From: Comamonas sp.
GTDB taxonomy: Bacteria > Pseudomonadota > Gammaproteobacteria > Burkholderiales > Burkholderiaceae_C
DNA: 6,669 nt
Reading direction: 5' to 3'
NCBI GenBank assembly: GCA_019236485.1
Contig: JAFAIY010000665.1
Location: forward strand, 1-6,669
Below the pieces are notes generated by a model. It saw only the letters and a program-made list of their open reading frames with translations. It did no database searches and was not told where the DNA came from. Within the stretch, counting starts at the first letter, position 1, and each line of letters begins with the position of its first letter. The position numbers and the translations under genes were made by a program. Shown here piece after piece: positions 1-6,198 of the stretch.

Positions 1-582
1 CACGATCATATTGACGTATTTGAAGTGATCTAGGTCGCTCGCCAGAACGGCCATGGGATACAAGCGCCGGCCCGCCAATCGCTGTCTGGCCGCCTCATGA
101 AATGCTCGACGATTCAGAATCTGAGTCAAAGCATCATGGTCGCGCTCGTCGCGCAGTTGATTGATGGTCGCTCGTATGGTGATCGAGCACAGCAGCACGG
201 TGATGAGCAGCGCGTACAAGGTCACGCTGATCAGCGTCGTTTCCGCATACGCCGAGTTGGGGAGCATGGCGTCGCCGAGGCCGGCGGCCCCCAAGCCAAT
301 GGACGGCCGAACGACCCATAGGGCCTTAGCGGTATGACTTGGCCGCCCAATAAACGGTCGCTCAAGCACGCTTTCTGCATCGTGAACAACGAACCAACCA
401 CACAAATACCGAAGCGGACTACGAACTTTGGCGAGGTATGCGACAAGATCGCCCGCACAGGGCAAGTGGCAACTGGCCGCGACTCGGAGGTCTGAGTCTC
501 CATGAGCAGGCCACATCGTCTGGCACCTGACGTACGCCATCTGGCCAACGACAAAGGCGAGGTACTGCTTGGGATCGAGCAC
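1..582 (-). CDS. GGDEF-domain protein (putative membrane diguanylate cyclase), C-terminal part beyond window
   Basis: The frame is open from the TAG at 651-649 to the left edge. With the GTG at 582 as start, 194 residues are visible. GGDEF proteins make cyclic di-GMP from two GTP; only the beginning of that domain is present here. Visible signs are a hydrophobic helix at about residues 116-136, a charged linker (137-149), the typical domain entry DALTQILNRRAF (150-161), and DLDHFK (183-188), whose first Asp is a metal ligand in this family. The GG(D/E)EF signature itself would lie outside the window. I chose GTG 582 because it gives MLDPK, a common opening for this type of membrane protein, and because GGGA lies 6 nt upstream; GTG 609, 615 or 621, or ATG 540, remain possible. 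The region before the last helix (residues 5-110) should hold further membrane segments but is polar and broken by charged residues. After FKYVN the expected Asp is Met. The gene could be diverged or a pseudogene. Confidence is good for the family and low for the start and activity. Confidence 0.72.
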   Translation of the reverse strand, partial: MLDPKQYLAFVVGQMAYVRCQTMWPAHGDSDLRVAASCHLPCAGDLVAYLAKVRSPLRYLCGWFVVHDAESVLERPFIGRPSHTAKALWVVRPSIGLGAAGLGDAMLPNSAYAETTLISVTLYALLITVLLCSITIRATINQLRDERDHDALTQILNRRAFHEAARQRLAGRRLYPMAVLASDLDHFKYVNMIV

Positions 583-657
583 TTCAGATCCCGCTGTTTG
601 CCGACTCACGTTCACGACCACCCTAGTGCGCGGGCAGTGCCGACACTGCTAGGTCGT

Positions 658-1047
658 TCAGGACGGCAGCCAAGCTTCTGAGGCTTCGTCGAAGTCGTAC
701 TTGTCCCCGGCCTGAACCAGTAGATACCGACAAGCGACCGAGCCAGCGCGCAGGCGATGCACGATGCCGGCCTCGATCACGCAGTATTCGCCAGGTTGGA
801 GCAACTGCTCGCGACAAGCTCGGCTCTCTGTGTTCGCCGCCTCGAAAACGACCACGCCTTCAAGGCAAAAACAAAAATCAATGATCCTTGAGTGAGAGTG
901 CCACTTCACCGTCTGCCCGACTTCCACCACGAACTCGCGTGCTTGAACCTTCGGTCCACTGGTCAGCAACCGAACCGAGCTCACCGCATGCTTCGGGGAT
1001 GTGTGAGCACCACTTAGTTCAGAGATGCGCGTCACAGGGTTGTTCAT
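658..1047 (-). CDS. Small single-domain cupin protein
   Basis: A 129-residue protein of the size of single-domain cupins, probably cytosolic since no signal peptide is seen. Cupin motif 1 is visible as G44-x5-H50-x-H52-x4-D57-x6-G64, with Asp where the usual metal-binding Glu stands. Motif 2 runs from G86 to H97 (GEYCVIEAGIVH); the usual Pro is Glu92, while Gly94 and the metal-binding His97 are kept. Three His plus an acidic residue could hold a divalent metal. The protein has five cysteines (59, 61, 78, 89, 106), two of them as a CFC pair on the strand just after the motif-1 ligands. Small cupins act as sugar- or acid-binding sensors, isomerases or dioxygenases; the sequence does not decide between these. 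The ATG at 1047 is the only good start, though its ribosome-binding site is weak. The next gene on the same strand (GGDEF) starts about 75 bp downstream in the same frame, after TGA and a second in-frame TAG, so the two may be cotranscribed. Confidence 0.8.
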   Translation of the reverse strand: MNNPVTRISELSGAHTSPKHAVSSVRLLTSGPKVQAREFVVEVGQTVKWHSHSRIIDFCFCLEGVVVFEAANTESRACREQLLQPGEYCVIEAGIVHRLRAGSVACRYLLVQAGDKYDFDEASEAWLPS

Positions 1048-1385
1048 TTTCGCTGCATCGAGTATTCGCGACCGTGATGAAGTGGCGCAGACTTGGCCTA
1101 GAGGGCCTATCTTGGACTATGCCTAGCCCGGCTGGCCAAGACAAGTGCCCTCTTCGAGGTTGCCGCTGCGAGTCGCGCTGCTCACAAGCCCAGGCCGCCA
1201 CTTTCGATAGGAAGTGGAGCCCTCATGGCTGGTCAATCGTGGCATGGTAATCGGCTGTGGCAGGATGGTGAGCAACTCGGCCTACCTCAAGAAGCCTGGG
1301 GCTTGTCTACTGCGGTGAAGGAATTTCAATGAACCGTCGTGTGCCGAAGATTTTGGAGGCGATCTCACCACACCGCAAAGCTCTA
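1048..1385. other. Non-coding gap between the hydrolase 3' end and the cupin gene
   Basis: I see no convincing gene in this 338-bp stretch. It should hold the end of the upstream operon transcript and the promoter of the cupin gene, both on the minus strand. Contents I can point to: an imperfect dyad at 1092-1140, a small hairpin CCACTT/AAGTGG (1198-1203 with 1212-1217, 8-nt loop), a 5-bp AAGCC/GGCTT hairpin at 1292-1304 with no T-tract, and the start of a weak plus-strand frame at 1329. I could not place a clear -35/-10 pair or a rho-independent terminator, so termination after the hydrolase may be rho-dependent or read through into the cupin gene. Confidence 0.6.
1092..1140. repeat. Imperfect 49-bp dyad with three GCCTA repeats upstream of the cupin gene
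   Basis: The outer arms CTTGGCC (1092-1098) and GGCCAAG (1134-1140) are perfect inverted copies. Inside them GGGC (1103-1106) pairs with GCCC (1126-1129) across a symmetric 4-nt internal loop. Three copies of a short motif lie within the dyad: GCCTAG at 1096-1101, GCCTAT at 1105-1110 and GCCTAG at 1121-1126. The element lies about 45-93 bp upstream of the cupin start, where an operator could sit. No T-run follows on the minus strand, so a terminator is unlikely. That it binds a regulator is inferred only from its position and symmetry. Confidence 0.35.
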
Positions 1386-1433
1386 CTACGGAGGCAGTGC
1401 AGCATCCCATTCAATATCCTCCCCCCTTGGTGA
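1329..1433 (+). other. Weak candidate small ORF (34 codons) convergent with the hydrolase
   Basis: The only plus-strand frame here with a good initiation context: AAGGA at 1318-1322, then 6 nt, then ATG at 1329. It encodes a basic 34-residue peptide beginning MNRRVPKILEAI and ends at TGA 1431-1433, overlapping the last 48 bp of the hydrolase gene on the other strand. I recognise no family. It could be a chance frame, a gene-start remnant, or a small convergent gene. The overlap with a real gene and the lack of a recognisable domain argue against it. Confidence 0.15.
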
Positions 1434-2990
1434 CATTCCTTCGAGGTCGGGTTCTGTGTACATCACGGACGCCTTCGGCAAAGACCCAGTCATCCAGCTC
1501 TCATTTGTCTTCGGAAGACTCACACGAGCCTTGCCAAGCGTCTCATCGATGCGATCGAGCATGTAGGAGAAAAATGGGTTGGACGAGATGCGAAACATTG
1601 AATCGAGACTGATCATCAATGCGCCGCGTTCGCCGCGCGGCGCCAGCGTTCCGAGCGAAACTCCGAAGCGAGGATGGTCCTTGTCTGTCGGCTGTATGCC
1701 ATAGAGCTCATCGTCCAGCGGAAATGGAAGCGCGACATGCGACAGCGAAAAGATCTGGGCTGGATACTTCATCGCCAGCGCACTGGTGTTTTCATCCTTG
1801 GTCCCCGGCTCAATCACGCGCGCGACCGTTGCATCGTCTCCTTCCCGCTCATTCACGATCATCGTCAGTCTGTAGTTCACAGGCAGCGTTGGCAGCAGTC
1901 TTGACAGCGCTCGCGATGAGCTTGGATCTATCAGTGGGCCAAGCTTCGTGTACCGGTTGACGTCGAACAAAACAAGCTCGCTTCCGTTATACGGCAGGCT
2001 TGAATACAGCCTGTTGATGATCGCAGGAGTGCTGACGGTGGAGTCGATCACCGACTGGAAAGTGAGTACGGGCGGCAGATCCTCCAGCTTGCCCGCGCGG
2101 ACAAGACGCGTTATCTGCCCCTGTAATGCCACGGTCAGTCGATGGCTTTGGCGTGCTCCATTGACAGGGAACGAGTTGTATTTGAACGGATTGAACTCTG
2201 GAACAATGCCCAGCCACGAAGCCTTCTCAAAAGGCGGCAGCAATGCAGGCAACGCGGCCAAACCTGCAAACTTCGCATAACGAGTCACACCTATCATGGG
2301 CGACACCAAGACAAGTTGTGCCGGTCGAACAAGACCGGGGGCTTCCAGGCTGTCGAGCGCATACTTCATGGCCAAGGCCCCGCCATTGGAGAAGCCAACC
2401 AGATGAATCGGCTGGCCAGCCCCTGCCAAGCTCCGGGCCTCACGCACAGCAAGCCTTGTGGCAGCCATCCAGCTCTCCCAATCGACGCTTGAAAGTCCCG
2501 CAGGGACCGTGCCATGCCCTGGAAGCCGCACACCGACCGCCACGAAGCCGTCATCGACATAGCGCTGCGCGATATGCCGCAAGCTGTATGGGGAGTCTGT
2601 CAGACCATGCAACAGGACAACACCCCCGATGGGTTTACCGACGGGGCGCATCTCATACGATCGGTTCCAATCGCGCTCAAAATGCCCTGGGTAGATTGGG
2701 CTTCCCTCGAAATAGCGATTCGATGGTATGCGCGCAGAGGCCGGCAAGCGATCGCTGACCTGCTGCCTGACCTGCTCGAACAGCTCTGCCTCGTGCGCCA
2801 AGTAGGCACGCCAGTCATCCTGATCGAGCTGAGCAACGCTTAGCTCTTCTGGGACATAGGTATGCCAGAGTTGAAGCGCGGGCCCTTGCCGCGCATCGTA
2901 TGCACGCCATACCAACAAGCTCGCAACAAGCACAAGCAATGCGAGTGCAACGAAAAGCGCCTTTCTAACGAGGTTTGATCGAGGCTTCAT
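1386..2990 (-). CDS. Membrane-anchored alpha/beta hydrolase
   Basis: A 534-residue serine hydrolase, probably an esterase or lipase-like enzyme. A basic N-terminus followed by a hydrophobic helix at about residues 10-28, with no clear cleavage site, suggests an inner-membrane anchor with the catalytic domain in the periplasm. The fold is seen from the oxyanion-region LLHGLTDSPYS (126-135), the RLPGHG strand end (155-160) and the nucleophile elbow GFSNG with Ser201. Likely partners are Asp316 (VIDSTVS) and His418 (LSHVALPFP). About 100 residues separate the acid and the His, more than the usual 25-30, and about 115 residues follow the His, so the protein is larger than a typical 300-residue member. 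The substrate cannot be read from the sequence. It is the last gene of the block, 20 bp after the Na/Pi cotransporter stop. No Shine-Dalgarno sequence precedes the ATG, but the ATG overlaps the stop of a 7-codon frame, which suggests translational coupling. The start is supported by the anchor beginning right after it. Confidence 0.86.
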   Translation of the reverse strand: MKPRSNLVRKALFVALALLVLVASLLVWRAYDARQGPALQLWHTYVPEELSVAQLDQDDWRAYLAHEAELFEQVRQQVSDRLPASARIPSNRYFEGSPIYPGHFERDWNRSYEMRPVGKPIGGVVLLHGLTDSPYSLRHIAQRYVDDGFVAVGVRLPGHGTVPAGLSSVDWESWMAATRLAVREARSLAGAGQPIHLVGFSNGGALAMKYALDSLEAPGLVRPAQLVLVSPMIGVTRYAKFAGLAALPALLPPFEKASWLGIVPEFNPFKYNSFPVNGARQSHRLTVALQGQITRLVRAGKLEDLPPVLTFQSVIDSTVSTPAIINRLYSSLPYNGSELVLFDVNRYTKLGPLIDPSSSRALSRLLPTLPVNYRLTMIVNEREGDDATVARVIEPGTKDENTSALAMKYPAQIFSLSHVALPFPLDDELYGIQPTDKDHPRFGVSLGTLAPRGERGALMISLDSMFRISSNPFFSYMLDRIDETLGKARVSLPKTNESWMTGSLPKASVMYTEPDLEGMSPRGEDIEWDAALPP

Positions 2991-3010
2991 TGCGAGGTGG
3001 CTATGTCCAT
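2987..3010 (-). other. Possible 7-codon coupling minicistron before the hydrolase gene
   Basis: Right after the TAA of the Na/Pi gene (3013-3011) an ATG at 3010 opens the frame MDIATSQ, ending in TGA at 2989-2987. That TGA overlaps the hydrolase ATG (2990-2988) as ATGA. A GAGAAG stretch in the last codons of the Na/Pi gene could serve as its ribosome-binding site. The peptide itself need not have a role; the arrangement could hand ribosomes on to a start that lacks its own binding site. It may also be chance. Confidence 0.22.
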
Positions 3011-4705
3011 TTACTTCTCAGGCGTCTGAACTTCGCTCAAGGAGCGACAGGCCTTGGCAATGGCGCGAGTCAATCGGGCAACCTCGTTGAGATGTTCAAT
3101 CATGTCACTGGCCAAGCGGAAGTTGACTGCATCAGCCTGGTTGCGCAGTTGGAGAACCAGCATCGCATGCTGGCGCGCAGCTTCGGCCTGGGCCTCGATA
3201 TCGGACTTGGCATTGACGATACGTGTCACGATATCTGACTCGGGGTGCACAATGGCATAGATGGCCAGCGAGAAGTATTCCATTACCGACCTGGTGAACT
3301 CGGATGCTTCGATGTGGTGCAAGCTGCTCTCATTGACGCCATGTGCGATGCGGCGCTGGCTGAGGATCAGCATGTTGGTGGTAGCGACCTCCCGTATGGA
3401 GTCAAGGCAGGTGCCGATGCGCGCCAGATCCACCAGTTGCTGGCCTTCGCCGTCCGTCTGGACAGCCTCCGACAGGCGCCCCACATAAGTCAGGATGGCT
3501 ATGCTCAGCGCATCGGCGGCCTTGTCCTCCTCTACCAGAGAGGCAAAAGTCTGAGTATTGTTCTGAGCGACCAGCGCTGTACTGCGTTGAATCAGCTCTT
3601 GAACTTGCTGGCCGAGTACCGCCAGCTCAAGTTGGACCCGGGCTATGGCCAAGGCAGGCGTATCCACCAGGGTCTCTTCCAGGTAGCGCGGCGCGCCGGG
3701 GAGCTGCCAGTCTTTGCGAGTCGCCGGGGCCAGCCATTGCGCGAGCTTGCCAATAGGTTCTGTGAACCAGATCAGCACGGAGGTACTGAACACGCTGAAC
3801 ACCGTGTGGGCGTTTGCGGCTTGGCGTGGCATCTCGGCTGCAAGACGGGCTGTACCGCTCAGATCCGGCGATGACGGTGAAATATGGCGAATGAAATCTG
3901 CAAACTGCGGGATCACGAAGGCCAGAAACAGTACGCCGAGCACATTGAAGATCAAGTGGACGATACCGACCTGCGCTGCTTCCGCCGACTTGCCAATCGA
4001 TGCGAGCAGCGCGGTTCCACAAGTGCCAACATTGGCACCGAGGATCAGCGCGATACCGGATTCCAGTGGCATGAGCCCCTGGCTTCCCAATGCGATCACG
4101 ATGGCCAGCGTGGCCGCCGAGCTTTGCACTATGGCAGTAAAGATGGCGCCAGCGACAATGCCAAACCAGGGATTGCGCATGTCTTGCATGGCGGCGATGA
4201 AGGGCTCGTAATTGCGCAGAGGCCGCGTAGCGTCTCCCATGAACTCGATGCCAAGGAATAGCAGACCGAGCCCCATCAAAACGCCGCCCACCTCTCTCAG
4301 CACCTCTCGCCTGGCAAAACCATGGAGCAAAAAGCCCCCGGCTAACAGGAATGGCGTTACCGCCGATATGTTGAAGGCGATGATTTGTGCCGTCAGCGTG
4401 GAGCCGATGTTGGCACCCATGATCATCGGTATCGACTGCTGGAGCGTCATGAGTCCCGCAGACACGAAACCGACCAGCAGCACGGTGGTGATCGTTGAGG
4501 AGTTCAGCAATGCAGTGATGCCCGCACCGGCAAACACTCCACGAAACCTATTGGCCGTAAGAGTGCCCAGCAGTGATTGCAGGCGGGAGCCAGCAATGGC
4601 CTTGAGTGCCCCCGTCATGAGTTCCAGACCGAACAGGAACAGGGCCAGGCCGCCAATCAGCAGGCCGCCGATTTCGATCAGGTTGAGGTTGGCACTTGGC
4701 TGCAT
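3011..4705 (-). CDS. Na/Pi cotransporter family protein with PhoU-like C-terminal domain
   Basis: A 564-residue inner-membrane protein of the NptA/YjbB type, which moves phosphate with sodium, often as exporter in bacteria. The N-terminal 330 residues are membrane helices built as two inverted repeats. Repeat 1 carries NSST (68-71) and GANIGST (97-103); repeat 2 carries QSSA (194-197) and GANVGT (223-228). These are the family's substrate-region motifs; repeat 1 has Asn68 where Gln is more usual. From about residue 350 to the end the protein is helical and polar, matching the PhoU-like domain commonly fused to bacterial members. Length fits the family (about 530-600). It starts 12 bp after the permease stop, with only a weak ribosome-binding site, and ends 20 bp before the hydrolase gene, so it is very likely cotranscribed. 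A phosphate transporter is not an obvious partner for the other genes here. Confidence in the family is high; direction and true substrate are not shown. Confidence 0.93.
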   Translation of the reverse strand: MQPSANLNLIEIGGLLIGGLALFLFGLELMTGALKAIAGSRLQSLLGTLTANRFRGVFAGAGITALLNSSTITTVLLVGFVSAGLMTLQQSIPMIMGANIGSTLTAQIIAFNISAVTPFLLAGGFLLHGFARREVLREVGGVLMGLGLLFLGIEFMGDATRPLRNYEPFIAAMQDMRNPWFGIVAGAIFTAIVQSSAATLAIVIALGSQGLMPLESGIALILGANVGTCGTALLASIGKSAEAAQVGIVHLIFNVLGVLFLAFVIPQFADFIRHISPSSPDLSGTARLAAEMPRQAANAHTVFSVFSTSVLIWFTEPIGKLAQWLAPATRKDWQLPGAPRYLEETLVDTPALAIARVQLELAVLGQQVQELIQRSTALVAQNNTQTFASLVEEDKAADALSIAILTYVGRLSEAVQTDGEGQQLVDLARIGTCLDSIREVATTNMLILSQRRIAHGVNESSLHHIEASEFTRSVMEYFSLAIYAIVHPESDIVTRIVNAKSDIEAQAEAARQHAMLVLQLRNQADAVNFRLASDMIEHLNEVARLTRAIAKACRSLSEVQTPEK

Positions 4706-4717
4706 GGAGAAGGCTTT

Positions 4718-6196
4718 CTAAAAGCTGCCAAACCATGTGCCCAACACCAGAACTATGCTCAAGGCCAGCAGCGCACCCACAATCGACACCATGACGATAT
4801 CCCGATAGCTCTCGCGATGTGTGCAGCCGCAGACCGCCAACAGTGAAACGACCGCGCCGTTGTGTGGGAGGCTGTCGAGGGTACCGGCTCCGATGACGGC
4901 CAGGCGATGCAGCAGCGAAGGGTCCAAATGGATTTGCTGTGCGATTGCCATATACGCAGGGCCTAGCGTTTCCAGGGCAATCGTGAGGCCGCCCGAAGCC
5001 GAGCCGGTCAACGCCGCCAGCAGATTGGTCGACAAGGCCAGGGAAACCAGGGGACCCGCGTCAATGTTCATCACCCAATCTCGCACGATGGCAAAGGCCG
5101 GCAGATCGGCAACCACCGCACCAAATCCTACGAGGCTGGCGACCGACATCACAGGCAGGACAGCGGCATTGGCTCCGGCGTCCACGCTGCTGCGCAAATC
5201 AGCTAAGCGGCTGCGGTGCAGCAGCAGCAATGCCACCAGACCTGAGGTCAGGCCCAGCAGCACGGCCCAGATGCCCGCGACCTGCTCGACCCGAAGACCA
5301 CCAAAGCGGACCGTCTCTAGGTAGGAAAGATTGGCCCGAGGCAGAAACCACAGACCTGCCATCAGGTTCACGGCAATGACGACTACCAGGGGGATCAGTG
5401 AGCTAAGTGTGCCCGGCTGCTGATGCATATCCCCCGCTTCCCCTGCATCTCCCACGGGCCGTGCGCCATGCGCAATTTCCACTGGGTCGAAATGAGTGGC
5501 GGTACTCCCACGCTCGCGCAGTAGCGGATCTTGCGTGCTGGCCGGCGCCCGTGACGGAGGCGCATATCCTTCGGAGCTCCGACGTGCCCGCGCTTCGCTG
5601 TGAGACAGCCACCAAAGGCCGAAACCGGCCATCACTGCGGCAGCAATCACGCCCAGACCCGGAGCGGCAAACGCTGTCGTGCCAAAGAACGGCATGGGAA
5701 TGGCATTTTGGATGGATGGCGAGCCTGGTAGCGCGGACATGGTGAAGGTGGAGGTCCCGAGCGCAATGGCGGCAGGCATCAGCCTCGGGGGCAGATTAGC
5801 CGTGCGAAACAAGGCATGGCCCATGGGTGCCAGCACGAAGAAGGCCACAAACAGGCTTACTCCCCCATAGGTGAGCAAGGCACCGGCCAATACGATGGCC
5901 AGCAGTGCGCGCTGAGGCCCGAGCCAGCGGGTCATGCCATGCGCAATCGACAGCACAGCGCCACTGTCGTCCATTAGCTTGCCGAAGATGGCCCCCAGGA
6001 GAAAAAGGGGAAAGTACTGCGCGACAAAGCCGGCCGCCGCCCGCATAAAGGTCACAGTCCAATGTGCCAGCAACGGCTCGCCAGAAAATGCGGCCGCGAT
6101 CAGCGCGGCGACAGGCGCCAACAGCAATACGCTCCAGCCCCGGTAGGATAGCCAGACAAGGACTCCCAGTCCGACAAGGATGCCGACAAAGCTCAT
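4718..6196 (-). CDS. GntP-family permease (candidate hydroxy-acid transporter)
   Basis: A 492-residue inner-membrane transporter with about 12 hydrophobic segments, the usual length for the GntP (gluconate:H+ symporter) family or slightly longer. Two membrane halves (about 1-197 and 265-490) are joined by a hydrophilic loop at about 198-262. Conserved-looking stretches are LPGSPSIQN (156-164), the glycine-rich GSASGG (398-403) and DSLPHNGAVV (441-450) near the C-terminus. The DSLPHNGAV form and the patatin-like neighbour recall GntP permeases found beside 3-hydroxybutyrate dehydrogenase genes, so D-3-hydroxybutyrate is my preferred substrate over gluconate; this is inference. The start is well fixed: ATG at 6196 follows AAGGAGT (6209-6203) with 6 nt spacing, and lies 2 bp after the TGA of the upstream gene, so the two are probably translated from one message. 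No kinase or dehydratase for gluconate use is seen nearby. Confidence 0.9.
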   Translation of the reverse strand: MSFVGILVGLGVLVWLSYRGWSVLLLAPVAALIAAAFSGEPLLAHWTVTFMRAAAGFVAQYFPLFLLGAIFGKLMDDSGAVLSIAHGMTRWLGPQRALLAIVLAGALLTYGGVSLFVAFFVLAPMGHALFRTANLPPRLMPAAIALGTSTFTMSALPGSPSIQNAIPMPFFGTTAFAAPGLGVIAAAVMAGFGLWWLSHSEARARRSSEGYAPPSRAPASTQDPLLRERGSTATHFDPVEIAHGARPVGDAGEAGDMHQQPGTLSSLIPLVVVIAVNLMAGLWFLPRANLSYLETVRFGGLRVEQVAGIWAVLLGLTSGLVALLLLHRSRLADLRSSVDAGANAAVLPVMSVASLVGFGAVVADLPAFAIVRDWVMNIDAGPLVSLALSTNLLAALTGSASGGLTIALETLGPAYMAIAQQIHLDPSLLHRLAVIGAGTLDSLPHNGAVVSLLAVCGCTHRESYRDIVMVSIVGALLALSIVLVLGTWFGSF

Positions 6197-6198
6197 GC

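Noticed and set aside
134..554. Minus-strand frames at 134-319 and 231-554, and plus-strand frame at 97-321
   Set aside because: They overlap the GGDEF reading frame, which has real motifs; these have none.
1198..1217. CCACTT/AAGTGG hairpin as a terminator
   Set aside because: 6-bp AT-containing stem with an 8-nt loop and no T-run; too weak to call.
888..1250. Plus-strand 120-codon frame crossing the cupin start and the gap
   Set aside because: Antisense to the cupin N-terminus for about 160 bp, no ribosome-binding site or domain seen.
1292..1304. AAGCC-TGG-GGCTT hairpin as terminator of the operon
   Set aside because: Stem of only 5 bp with no T-tract on the minus strand.
3245..3874. Plus-strand 209-codon frame
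   Set aside because: It lies wholly antisense to the Na/Pi cotransporter gene, has no recognisable domain, and is explained by GC-rich codon structure on the other strand.
4212..5324. Plus-strand frames of 169 (4212-4721) and 167 (4821-5324) codons
   Set aside because: Both are antisense to the Na/Pi and GntP genes, rich in Arg, Pro, Ser and Thr as shadow frames are, and show no family motif.
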